Assembly (NCBI GenBank): GCA_019090565.1
Contig: JAHRVS010000422.1
Location: 1 to 17,097 of the forward strand
Reading direction: 5' to 3'
DNA length: 17,097 nt
DNA from: Gammaproteobacteria bacterium
Lineage (GTDB): Bacteria; Pseudomonadota; Gammaproteobacteria; Pseudomonadales; UBA3067
A program made the position numbers and the translations under genes. How positions within the stretch are numbered: the first letter of the stretch is position 1; each line of letters starts with the position of its first letter. The notes under the pieces were generated by a model that did not search any database, had not been told where the DNA came from, and saw only the letters and a program-made list of their open reading frames with translations. Positions 8,262-15,346 of the stretch are shown here, piece after piece.

Positions 8262-8555
8262 AAATACACTTTTCACGCTATCGATTCGGGAGCCTGTGAT
8301 TCGAACCCTGACAAAATAAAAGTGGACAATAGCTGGTCTTGCGAGAAGTGGCTATGTGAAAGGACTGGGCCTAAGGAGAACAGCTCTCTTTACTATCAGG
8401 AAGTTTTAAAGCCACCTGCTGCATTGCACAAAGAGGTCAGCTCTATTTTTGAGTTGGCCCTGACAGGCAAGAAAGGTGCTGCCAAAACGAAGATACCCAT
8501 AGGAAAAATTTTTGCCCACTGCTCCGGCGAATTGACCAGAAAAATTAGGGCGTAG
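8262..8555 (+). pseudogene. Degenerate CZB (chemoreceptor zinc-binding) domain fragment
   Basis: An open stretch of about 97 codons reads AIDSG, then DNSWSCEKWL, then YYQEVLKPPAALHKEV and ELALTGKKGAAKT. This resembles CZB domains (AI.SG, DN.C.xGKWLYG, LKPHAALHKEV). At the usual zinc positions the expected Cys of the C.xGKW motif aligns with Trp and the first His of the PHAALH motif with Pro, so zinc binding is probably lost. A stop (TAA at 8259-8261) precedes it and there is no signalling domain attached. A GTG at 8322 could start a 77-residue frame but without a clear ribosome site. CZB domains normally sit at the end of chemoreceptors or diguanylate cyclases and sense zinc or hypochlorite. 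I read this as a remnant; the resemblance is from memory of the motif and moderate in strength. Confidence 0.4.
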
Positions 8556-8859
8556 CAATGCCCATTGTAACGGATTCTAAAAAACAGAAGGCATCAGAAC
8601 CAAGCCACAAAGTATTGCTCGACGCGGACCTGTGCGACATTTTGCCACATTGTTGTTTTTCCTAGGGAGCTTACTCTATAGACATAGATACGAGGAGAGA
8701 GAAAGAATACCAAGCTTACGTTTACCAAACCGGCTGAGCATAGTGATGAGCTCTTAAAGTTATTCGCCAACTCAGCCTGTTATTGTTAATCGCTCGCTTT
8801 ACGCTGTTGCCTGTGCAACAAGCTTACCTATCACCATAAAATGAAAAAGGGAAATTGTT

Positions 8860-9279
8860 ATGAGTTCATATGAAAGTACGATTGGAATGTATTCCTCTGC
8901 GGTTTCAGAGCAATCACGAATAGCCATATTTACGGTGTTTTTTTCTATGTGCATCGGTAGCTTTGTTGGCCTGCAAATTTTGCAATATGTAGACATTATG
9001 TGTGCGGTACGAGGCACTTGTTATGGTAATGAGGGTTTTGCGCATAACGCCAGCTTGATGCACCCCTTGGCGATAAGCTTGTTTTTTTCCTCTGTTGTAC
9101 TTATTGCCACTGCATGGGCAGTGAAATCATTGGCCCCATTTCGATCGCTGATTGAGGTTAGCTTGATTTCAGAATCAACCGTAAACCAGATCAAGCAAGC
9201 TGAAACTGTTTTGCTATTTGTAGGCGGTGTATTCCTGCTATTTAGTTTGTCTGCTATGTTTCTCTCTATGCTCGTATAG
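8860..9279 (+). CDS. Small three-helix membrane protein, unknown function
   Basis: A 139-residue hydrophobic protein I do not recognise. Three membrane segments are visible at about 20-44, 69-88 and 116-138. Two Cys flank a short loop (MCAVRGTCYG, about 47-56) that would be exposed after the first helix. The ATG at 8860 has an AAGGGAA ribosome site about 7 nt upstream, and codon use looks genuine, so it is probably a real gene. It stands alone on the plus strand and is convergent with the TM2 gene; a perfect 12-bp stem-loop (9300-9332) lies between the two stops. No operon partner suggests a function. Confidence 0.65.
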   Translation: MSSYESTIGMYSSAVSEQSRIAIFTVFFSMCIGSFVGLQILQYVDIMCAVRGTCYGNEGFAHNASLMHPLAISLFFSSVVLIATAWAVKSLAPFRSLIEVSLISESTVNQIKQAETVLLFVGGVFLLFSLSAMFLSMLV

Positions 9280-9299
9280 AGGCCGTTTATTCAGTACCC

Positions 9300-9332
9300 G
9301 CATGTCAGCTTTTTCGCTCTAAGCTGACATGC
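9300..9332. terminator. Perfect 12-bp stem-loop between convergent genes
   Basis: GCATGTCAGCTT (9300-9311) pairs fully with AAGCTGACATGC (9321-9332) around a 9-nt loop. It lies 21 bp after the stop of the plus-strand membrane protein and 22 bp after the stop of the minus-strand TM2 gene, the right place for a bidirectional terminator. Neither side has a T-tract, so it may act as an RNA 3'-end stabiliser or a non-canonical terminator. Confidence 0.55.
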
Positions 9333-9354
9333 CACGCACCCCTAAGCACTTGCC

Positions 9355-9759
9355 TTATAATTGTTCAACGCGATGCAAATAATCCAACTGCTCGTTCAAC
9401 GTCCAGTAATCGTAAATGTATCCCAAGCCAAATACACCGCCTGTCAATAAGTACAACAACCCTGTTAACCACTTCCCCATATAGAAACGGTGCACGCCAA
9501 GCACACCGAGAAAAGTCAAAAGCACCCAAGCCAAGTCAAAGTTTTTTGACCCCTCTTGGTATCGAAAATCTGCATCTCTTTCCATCCCTGGGATTAAAAA
9601 CAAATCAATCAACCAACCTATTCCAAACAGCCCCAGTGTAAAAAAATAAAGCGTGCCCGTCAAAGGGCGGCCGTAGTAAAAACGGTGTGCGCCTAAAAAC
9701 CCAAGTATCCAGAGTAGATATCCGACCAATAAACTGTGACTGCCTTCTTTCGTTTCCAT
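9355..9759 (-). CDS. Membrane protein with two TM2 domains
   Basis: A 134-residue protein made of two tandem TM2 domains (about residues 10-56 and 76-121 with this start). Each has the family pattern of two short helices around a G-[AV]-HRFY-x-G motif (FLGAHRFYYGRPLTG and VLGVHRFYMGKWLTG) and ends in an acidic Asp after the second helix (LIDLF, IYDYW). TM2 proteins are small inner-membrane proteins with no settled bacterial function. I chose the ATG at 9759 because GAGGAG lies just upstream (spacing 4); an ATG at 9771 adds four residues (MRSG) but has no ribosome site. It starts 71 bp after the phosphofructokinase stop on the same strand and may share its transcript. Domain duplication in one chain is somewhat unusual, since most bacterial TM2 proteins have one copy. 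Confidence 0.85.
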   Translation of the reverse strand: METKEGSHSLLVGYLLWILGFLGAHRFYYGRPLTGTLYFFTLGLFGIGWLIDLFLIPGMERDADFRYQEGSKNFDLAWVLLTFLGVLGVHRFYMGKWLTGLLYLLTGGVFGLGYIYDYWTLNEQLDYLHRVEQL

Positions 9760-9830
9760 ACCACTCCTCATGAGATGCTTTTTATCACGGCGCTAACGAA
9801 CAAGGTCAAAAATCCATCCATTCGACCTCG

Positions 9831-11093
9831 TTAGAGCATAAAAGATTTTGTTAATTTTTTCTTTACCAACACTTTTTTTAATCGCGCATATTGGGGCAAG
9901 CCATTTTTATAAGGAGGGTAATCTTCACCTGAAATCAGTGGTTGCAGGTAGGCTTTGCACGCATCGGTGATGCCGAAGCCGTCTTTGGTAATATAGCTCC
10001 TTGGCATTTTACGTTCAACATTTGCCACCTCCGCCAAAGGCGCCTCGCCCACTTCCCAGCGATAGGTTTTGCCCGGCTTTCGCACAATGGTTGTCATAAC
10101 GGCGTTTTTCCCGACTAAGGCGAACTCCACTGCAGCCTTTCCCATGGCATAGGCCTGCTCTACGTCTGTAGCCGAAGCAATGTGTCGTGCTGCACGCTGC
10201 AAATAATCAGACACTGCCCAATGGTATTTATATCCCCACTTTTCATTGATCATTGTAGCCAGTGTCGGCGCTACGCCCCCTAGCTGCGCATGGCCAAAAG
10301 CATCTCTCTGACCAGAGTCGCTCAAAAATGTCCCATCCTTGTAGTGCACGCCCTCTGAAGCCACCACGACACAAAAGCCATGCTGCTTAACCGTTTGTTT
10401 TACCTTCATCAAAAACTTGGCTTCATTGAAGGCAATTTCAGGAAATAAAATAATGTGCGGTGGGTCACCCTCTTGCTCCTGCGCCAAGCCACCTGCCGCC
10501 GCAATCCACCCGGCATGGCGCCCCATGACCTCAAGTATGAATATATTGGTGGAACTTGCACACATAGAGGATACATCCAAACCGGCCTCTCGGGTCGAGA
10601 TGGCTACGTATTTTGCAACCGAACCAAAACCGGGGCTGTTATCGGTTATCGGCAGGTCATTGTCTACTGTTTTTGGTATCCCGATACAGGTGATGGGATA
10701 GCCCATTTTCTCACTGATCTGAGAGACTTTATGGGCCGTATCTTGAGAGTCCCCTCCCCCGTTATAGAAAAAATATCCAATATTGTGTGCCTTAAACACC
10801 TCAATTAAACGCTCATATTCAGCCTGGCTTTCTTCAAAGGAGCGTAATTTATACCGGCAAGATCCAAAGGCCCCAGAAGGAGTATGGCGCAAGGCAGCAA
10901 TGGTCTTTGCAGTCTCTTTGCTTGTGTCTATCAACTCCTCTTGCAAAGCGCCAATAATGCCATTATTTCCAGCATAAACTTTACCTATTACGCTCTTATG
11001 CAAACGGGCCGTTTCGATCACCCCACAGGCACTTGCGTTAATCACCGCCGTCACGCCACCTGATTGGGCGTAAAAAGCATTTTTTTTAACCAT
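9831..11093 (-). CDS. pfp: Pyrophosphate-dependent 6-phosphofructokinase
   Basis: A 420-residue PFK-family enzyme of glycolysis/gluconeogenesis, interconverting fructose 6-phosphate and fructose 1,6-bisphosphate in the cytoplasm. Family motifs are AQSGGVTAVINAS (9-21), GGGDSQDT (112-119), PKTVDND (140-146) and MGRHAGW (190-196). The Lys of PKTVDND, where ATP enzymes have Gly (PGTIDND), is the known marker for pyrophosphate as phosphoryl donor. In the preceding motif an Asp follows GGG where ATP enzymes read GGDGS, also consistent with the PPi type. Length is longer than the 320-residue ATP enzyme and fits the PPi group. The ATG at 11093 has an AAGGGAGA site about 8 nt upstream. A PPi enzyme makes the step reversible and energy-saving. 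Donor preference is inferred from motif only. Confidence 0.9.
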   Translation of the reverse strand: MVKKNAFYAQSGGVTAVINASACGVIETARLHKSVIGKVYAGNNGIIGALQEELIDTSKETAKTIAALRHTPSGAFGSCRYKLRSFEESQAEYERLIEVFKAHNIGYFFYNGGGDSQDTAHKVSQISEKMGYPITCIGIPKTVDNDLPITDNSPGFGSVAKYVAISTREAGLDVSSMCASSTNIFILEVMGRHAGWIAAAGGLAQEQEGDPPHIILFPEIAFNEAKFLMKVKQTVKQHGFCVVVASEGVHYKDGTFLSDSGQRDAFGHAQLGGVAPTLATMINEKWGYKYHWAVSDYLQRAARHIASATDVEQAYAMGKAAVEFALVGKNAVMTTIVRKPGKTYRWEVGEAPLAEVANVERKMPRSYITKDGFGITDACKAYLQPLISGEDYPPYKNGLPQYARLKKVLVKKKLTKSFML

Positions 11094-11397
11094 TATGCTC
11101 TCCCTTAATTCAATGTTTCAGCGCGGTATCATACTTTACGCGGCCCCTAAAACACACCAGCGGGTATTAGGTGTTTATTCACTCGGCTCTTCAAAAATGA
11201 ATTTAGCGCCAAAACATGTCATTTGAGCGCTAATATTGTAATAAGTGAATCTGTGAGAGGCGACCAGTTGCCGAACTATCACCCAAACCTATAGTATATG
11301 GGCTTTGAAATCAGTTTTTTTCAATATCCATAATAAATAACAATACTGCACCGTTACGGACGACACGGCTCTGACTGCTCAACCTTTAGGCCTTTAA
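11094..11397. other. Divergent intergenic region, 304 bp
   Basis: This is the shared upstream region of the minus-strand phosphofructokinase and the plus-strand membrane protein. It contains the AAGGGAGA ribosome site of the former and a weak AGG before the latter. It must hold both promoters, but I see no confident -35/-10 pair, operator or RNA structure in it. Confidence 0.4.
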
Positions 11398-11934
11398 ATG
11401 GTAAAAGAACAAACTTTTTTTCAATTCCTTGAGCGACTGTGGCAATTGTGCGTGTTTCAATCAAGCCCTCTTGAACTCAAAGTAAGCCCAACAGCTATTT
11501 CCGTAGTGTCGCCCACTTATTTTCTGATGGTTGCTGTCACAATGCTTTTAGCGCCCGGCTTACACCCCTCCTTTGCCGTGGGCGCGGGCCTACTATTTGG
11601 TACCTTCGCTTTGATCACGCTGTTCTTATGGATTTTGCATTTTTATAAAGGTGCGCATGAACACTTTATGGGCTCAATGCTCGCTACTACCGGTACCCAA
11701 TGCATTATTCTCTTTATTAACATTCCTGCCTTGCTGTTTTATAACCAAATCCCTTTCGGTAATTATGCCGCGCAAATGGTTCTAGGCTTAATGGTTATTT
11801 TACTTGGCTGGAGCTTGGCAATAACAGGGAGAATCCTCCATCTATCACTAAAAATTAGTCTTGCACTAGGCGCTGCTATTGCCTTAAGTTTTGTTTTTAT
11901 TGTGCGTGCTGGCGGCGCACTGGTATTGCAATAG
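11398..11934 (+). CDS. Five-helix inner-membrane protein, unknown function
   Basis: A 178-residue integral membrane protein that I cannot assign. A polar, partly amphipathic N-terminus (1-33) is followed by five hydrophobic segments at about 36-55, 59-83, 91-116, 123-147 and 153-175. Short loops carry His and Asn (FYKGAHEHF, YNQIPFGNY). There is no catalytic motif. The start ATG at 11398 has only a weak AGG upstream. The overall layout resembles small Yip1-like or DUF-type membrane proteins, but no diagnostic motif supports that. It is 250 bp upstream of mpl on the same strand and separated from it by a strong stem-loop, so it is probably a separate transcript. The gene is likely real given its length and consistent membrane pattern. 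Confidence 0.6.
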   Translation: MVKEQTFFQFLERLWQLCVFQSSPLELKVSPTAISVVSPTYFLMVAVTMLLAPGLHPSFAVGAGLLFGTFALITLFLWILHFYKGAHEHFMGSMLATTGTQCIILFINIPALLFYNQIPFGNYAAQMVLGLMVILLGWSLAITGRILHLSLKISLALGAAIALSFVFIVRAGGALVLQ

Positions 11935-12128
11935 CACCTTAATATAAGCTACTTTCACGCTGGGCTTTAGTTCCGCTAGAATAAGGTAACAACTACGGCA
12001 TAAGGGTGCACCTAATAATGACCTGTTATATTGGATGAGGATCTAAAACCTAAACCTCGTCAACGACTATAGGTTATCGCTAAAAGCAACCACTTCCTTG
12101 TTGTGCTCTAAATAAGTTCTCACTTTCT

Positions 12129-12162
12129 GGCACCTCTGAAAAATGCTATTTTCAGAGGTGCC
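12129..12162. terminator. Perfect 14-bp stem-loop upstream of mpl
   Basis: GGCACCTCTGAAAA (12129-12142) pairs fully with TTTTCAGAGGTGCC (12149-12162) around a 6-nt loop. It lies 194 bp after the stop of the membrane protein and ends 22 bp before the mpl start codon. There is no T-tract after it. It could end the upstream transcript or, if mpl is transcribed from further up, form a hairpin in the mpl leader; the mpl start has no obvious ribosome site. Confidence 0.5.
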
Positions 12163-12184
12163 CTCTTAATGAACACCCTTAACT

Positions 12185-13576
12185 ATGCATCTGTTTATTT
12201 CTGGAATTTGCGGCACCTTTATGGGTAGCTTGGCATTGCTCGCTAAAGAACTTGGCCACGAGGTAAGTGGCTGCGACGCCAATGTATACCCGCCGATGAG
12301 TGACCAACTGAAAGACCATGGCGTACAATTAAAAGAAGGCTTCAACCCTGCATACTTAGATACGAAGCCCGATCTCGTTATTATTGGGAACGCAATGAGC
12401 CGTGGCAACCCCGTTGTCGAAGCGGTACTAAATCAAGACATCCCTTATACATCTGGGCCACAGTGGCTCGCTGAACACGTGCTTAAAGGTCGTCATGTCA
12501 TCGCTGTTGCGGGCACCCACGGCAAAACAAGCACTAGCTCTATGGTGGCATGGATTCTTCATCATCAAGGCTTAGATCCCGGTTATTTAATTGGCGGGGT
12601 TCCCAAAAACCTGCCCGCTTCAGCGCAGCTAGGCAAAGGCTCGTATTTTATTGTGGAGGCCGATGAGTACGACAGTGCCTTTTTTGATAAGCGCTCAAAA
12701 TTCATCCACTACCACCCGCGCACAGCTATTCTAAATAACTTAGAATTTGATCATGCAGACATTTTTCCAGACTTGGCCGCGATTCAAACCCAATTCCATT
12801 ATTTGGTACGCACCATCGCCTCACAAGGCTGTATTATCTCTCCGGCTAACGATACCAATATACAAGAAAGCCTTAATAGGGGTTGCTGGAGCCACCAGGA
12901 AACCATTGCAGAATTAAACACAGCCGCCAGCTGGCAGTTCTCACTCTGTAGCAAAGATGGCTCAAAATTTGACGTTTTCCACCACGGAAATTTAGCAGGC
13001 ACCGTATCATGGAATCAAAGTGGCTTGCACAACGTCCATAATGGCTTGGCAGCCATTGCCGCCGCACACCAGGCTGGTATTAGCCCCGAGCAAGGCTGCC
13101 TTGCGCTAAGCCAATTTACCGGCGTTAAACGGCGCATGGAAGAGCTCGCCATTGTCAATGGCATTACGCTGTACGACGACTTCGCGCACCACCCCACTGC
13201 CATTGCCACCACTTTGGAAGGCTTGCGAAACAAGGTGGGCGCTTCGCGTATTATTGCAATCATAGAGCCCCGCTCCAACACCATGCAGGCGGGTTTTCAC
13301 AAAGACCAACTCGCATGCTCTGCAGAAATCGCTGACCTCAGCATCTGGCTGCAGGGAGAAAACTTGGGTTGGAGTTTAAGTGAAACGCTCAACTCTCACA
13401 CAAAACAAACACCTGGCAAAAAACAACGGTTATCAGTATGTCAAAGTATTGAGGAAATCATGGCGCTTGTCGTAAAGGAGGCGCTACCTGGTGACCATAT
13501 TGTCATCATGAGCAATGGCGGCTTCGCAGGCATTCATCAAAAACTCATTCATCGACTTAAAGAAGCCCATGTCTAA
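12185..13576 (+). CDS. mpl: UDP-N-acetylmuramate:L-alanyl-gamma-D-glutamyl-meso-diaminopimelate ligase
   Basis: A 463-residue Mur-ligase family enzyme that recycles murein by joining the tripeptide L-Ala-gamma-D-Glu-meso-Dap to UDP-MurNAc, using ATP in the cytoplasm. The N-terminus ISGICGTFMGSLA (5-17) is the Mpl form of the nucleotide-sugar binding loop. The ATP loop AGTHGKTSTSS is at 109-119 and the family motif VEADEYDSAFFDKRSKF at about 157-173. NNLEFDHADIF (184-194) and DDFAHHPTAI (near 333-342) follow in order. Length matches the family (about 450-460). The ATG at 12185 lacks a clear ribosome site but matches the family N-terminus. Its last 8 bp overlap the start of ubiX, so the two are translationally coupled. 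Confidence 0.95.
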   Translation: MHLFISGICGTFMGSLALLAKELGHEVSGCDANVYPPMSDQLKDHGVQLKEGFNPAYLDTKPDLVIIGNAMSRGNPVVEAVLNQDIPYTSGPQWLAEHVLKGRHVIAVAGTHGKTSTSSMVAWILHHQGLDPGYLIGGVPKNLPASAQLGKGSYFIVEADEYDSAFFDKRSKFIHYHPRTAILNNLEFDHADIFPDLAAIQTQFHYLVRTIASQGCIISPANDTNIQESLNRGCWSHQETIAELNTAASWQFSLCSKDGSKFDVFHHGNLAGTVSWNQSGLHNVHNGLAAIAAAHQAGISPEQGCLALSQFTGVKRRMEELAIVNGITLYDDFAHHPTAIATTLEGLRNKVGASRIIAIIEPRSNTMQAGFHKDQLACSAEIADLSIWLQGENLGWSLSETLNSHTKQTPGKKQRLSVCQSIEEIMALVVKEALPGDHIVIMSNGGFAGIHQKLIHRLKEAHV

Positions 13577-14183
13577 TTTAAACTTGAAAACCGTTACTCT
13601 CGCTATCACTGGGGCCTCTGGCGCTCAGTATGGTTTGCGCTTGATGGAGTGCCTCCTTGCCGCAGATTACCGTGTCGATGTAATGATCTCTAAGGCCGCT
13701 CAGGTGGTCATCGCCACCGAGACCGACATCAAGCTCCCTGCTCAAAGAGCAGACCGAGCGGCTTTTTTTGCTGAACGATATAAGGCAAAAGAGGAGCAGC
13801 TTCGATTCTACGGCCTAGACCAGTGGCTAGCGCCCGTCGCATCGGGCTCATCCATCGCATCCACCATGGTGGTTTGCCCTTGCAGCACAGGCTCATTGGC
13901 CGCCATTTCACAAGGCCATTCCAATAATTTAATTGAGCGTGCCGCTGACGTCACCTTGAAAGAAGGTAAAAAACTTATCCTTGTCCCAAGAGAAACGCCA
14001 TATTCCACTATCCACCTTGAGAACATGCTTAAGCTCAGCCAAATGGGCGTCACGATATTACCTGCCAGCCCTGGATTTTATAATAAGCCTACCGATATTC
14101 AACATATGATCGATTTTATCGTTGGTCGCATTCTCGATCACCTTGGGGTCGAACAAACGATTGCCCCTCGCTGGGGTGACTAG
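13569..14183 (+). CDS. ubiX: Flavin prenyltransferase UbiX
   Basis: A 204-residue flavin prenyltransferase, which attaches a dimethylallyl group to FMN to make prenylated FMN, the cofactor of UbiD-type decarboxylases in ubiquinone synthesis. Diagnostic segments are LAITGASGAQYGLRL (11-25), the VASGSSIASTMVVCPCSTGS stretch (about 89-108), and KKLILVPRETPYS (about 133-145), which together form the FMN and prenyl-phosphate site. The start is the ATG at 13569, inside the end of mpl (ATGTCTAA overlap, 8 bp). A start at 13515 would lengthen the protein by 18 residues with no family match. UbiD is not in the window. Identity is firm. Confidence 0.93.
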   Translation: MSNLNLKTVTLAITGASGAQYGLRLMECLLAADYRVDVMISKAAQVVIATETDIKLPAQRADRAAFFAERYKAKEEQLRFYGLDQWLAPVASGSSIASTMVVCPCSTGSLAAISQGHSNNLIERAADVTLKEGKKLILVPRETPYSTIHLENMLKLSQMGVTILPASPGFYNKPTDIQHMIDFIVGRILDHLGVEQTIAPRWGD

Positions 14184-14229
14184 CAAGAAGCTTTATTTAG
14201 ACTATCTCTAAAAAATGCACGTTATAGTG

Positions 14230-14247
14230 GGCGCTCTATAGAGCGCC
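14230..14247 (+). terminator. Palindromic stem-loop after ubiX
   Basis: GGCGCTC pairs with GAGCGCC around TATA, 47 bp past the ubiX stop. A loosely T-rich TCTTGTCT follows. It is a plausible weak terminator for the mpl-ubiX transcript, but the T-tract is poor. Confidence 0.5.
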
Positions 14248-14832
14248 TCTTGTCTATCGGTGCAAATGGCTCGTCACACTTCGGACCATGCCCAGACAGG
14301 CAAAAATCAAAAACATACACCCTACTTTTACCCGCCATCAAACCCCTGCAGGTTATTGAGGCTCGCTGCGTTAAACCAAGCACAATTAAGCAAAAAAGCG
14401 GCGTTTACAGGCGGCAAATACCCAAAACCCACCCCGTGAAATACATTGGGTATTTTGAGCCTGACCTTAACACCACAGAGGTCGCGTCAGTAGAGTTTCA
14501 GCAACCCGCTACAAGAGCCCGCCTTTTCGTTTTAATTTCATACCTATCAGAAATTTTTCCAGTTTTATTTTGCCCCCGAAATACGCTCCCACCGTCATAG
14601 AAAAGTGATGATTTCCGTATTGACAATGAATGACACGTAAGCCGCCTCAAGTTTGCGGCCTAATATTTTAAAAAATTTTTCTTTACTTTTCATGCTCTTA
14701 AAGCATTAACACCGCAAAAAGCAAGCCTTACTAAGCACTTGAATGAAACTTTTTAATTTCACCCCAGTCAAAGCTATGCAACACAGAATCTTTAAATTGT
14801 TCGCAGTACTGCGATGCCATAAGTATTCTTAT

Positions 14833-14886
14833 TTAGTGAACCCTTCAAGTTTTGCTATATTGCATTCAGATAACCCATAACGTTAT
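14833..14886 (+). promoter_or_regulatory. Possible promoter and palindromic operator for the precursor gene
   Basis: TTAGTG (14833-14838) and TATATT (14856-14861) are 17 bp apart, a weak -35 and a fair -10 for the housekeeping sigma factor. A perfect 10-bp palindrome ATAACGTTAT (14877-14886) follows within the predicted leader, where a repressor could act. Homologous hvf/gig-type operons are often metal-responsive or under ECF sigma factors; neither can be shown here. Confidence 0.28.
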
Positions 14887-14925
14887 CGAAATCAAACTCA
14901 CGCTAACGACCCATAAGGAACAACA

Positions 14926-15279
14926 ATGAAGTCAATCAATACTCGCAAAGCACTACTTGCCACATTAGGCACCGCTATGGTTTCTGGTGCGGTTATGTCA
15001 ACAAACCTACATGCTGAAACAAATCCTTTTGGCATGACCGAGCTTTCTAGCGGCTATATGCAGGTTGCAGAAGGTAAATGCGGTGAAGGTAAGTGCGGCG
15101 AAGGAATGAAAAAAGCCAAAAAAGAAGGTTCCTGCGGGGAAGGCAAAAAAATGAAAGAAGGGGCTTGTGGCGAAGGCAAAAAAATGAAGGAAGGGTCTTG
15201 TGGCGAAGGCAAAAAAATGAAGGAAGGGTCTTGTGGTGGAAAAGGGATGAAAGAAGGCTCATGCGGTGGTAAAAGCTAG
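14926..15279 (+). CDS. hvfA: HvfA-type Cys-repeat RiPP metallophore precursor
   Basis: A 117-residue exported precursor peptide. Residues 1-30 are a Sec signal peptide ending LHA, followed by a short leader (31-48) with GMTELSSGYM. The core (49-117) has seven Cys at 52, 57, 70, 81, 92, 103 and 113, each in an EG-x-CG motif: two EGKCG/EGKCG-like units first, then EGSCG and one EGACG. The spacing is 11 residues through the middle, encoded by near-identical 33-bp DNA units. In Haemophilus influenzae HvfA, EGKCG cysteines are converted to oxazolone/thioamide groups that bind copper; a similar fate here is inferred. The ATG at 14926 has AAGGA 7 nt upstream. The modifying enzyme and partner are the next two genes. 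Lys, Glu and Gly dominate the rest, with no fold expected. The Ser-type repeats are the odd point. Confidence 0.85.
   Translation: MKSINTRKALLATLGTAMVSGAVMSTNLHAETNPFGMTELSSGYMQVAEGKCGEGKCGEGMKKAKKEGSCGEGKKMKEGACGEGKKMKEGSCGEGKKMKEGSCGGKGMKEGSCGGKS
15139..15267 (+). repeat. 33-bp tandem repeats in the precursor core
   Basis: Three near-identical 33-bp units (15139-15171, 15172-15204, 15205-15237) encode the 11-residue unit EGKKMKEGxCG, followed by one shortened 30-bp unit (15238-15267). The second and third differ by a single base. Each of the three full units carries a run of seven A. This is recent duplication and is prone to change in copy number by slippage or recombination. Confidence 0.9.
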
Positions 15280-15298
15280 GGTTTTTTAACCGCATTTG

Positions 15299-15338
15299 TA
15301 TGTCGGGCTGCGTTCACTGAATAGTGCTGCCCGACATA
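15299..15338 (+). terminator. Stem-loop after the precursor gene
   Basis: TATGTCGGGC (15299-15308) pairs with GCCCGACATA (15329-15338), a 10-bp perfect stem, with an inner CACT/AGTG hairpin in the loop. It begins 20 bp after the hvfA stop. There is no T-tract. It may partly end or stabilise the precursor transcript, so precursor mRNA would exceed enzyme mRNA. Confidence 0.5.
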
Positions 15339-15346
15339 ACCTTTAG

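Larger units (their letters stand above)
7893..8859. other. Long intergenic region with repeat and gene debris
   Basis: This 967-bp gap between two divergent genes holds a MITE-like element (7937-8070) and a decayed CZB-domain fragment (8262-8555), both listed separately. The rest (8071-8261 and 8556-8859) is A/T-rich with several A-runs and no convincing frame. The AAGGGAA ribosome site of the next gene is at its right end. The mixture of repeat, broken gene and low-complexity DNA suggests a site of past insertion and decay. Confidence 0.5.
14184..14925. other. Intergenic region of 742 bp before the RiPP precursor
   Basis: No convincing gene; a frame at 14250-14600 begins with TTG, has no ribosome site and no recognisable protein. 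Structures seen are an 18-bp palindrome just after ubiX (14230-14247), an AAATACCC/GGGTATTT inverted repeat (14416-14423 and 14448-14455), and a small GCCGC/GCGGC hairpin (14641-14659) followed by an A/T-rich run. The right end carries the presumed promoter and ribosome site of the precursor gene. Confidence 0.45.

Noticed and set aside
8281..8320. Piece resembling a tRNA T-loop (GGTTCGAATC on the minus strand)
   Set aside because: The flanking arms do not pair, and no anticodon or D-arm is present; it overlaps the CZB-like frame.
14250..14600. 116-codon frame after ubiX
   Set aside because: Starts with TTG, no ribosome site, contains palindromic DNA, and the translation has no recognisable domain.
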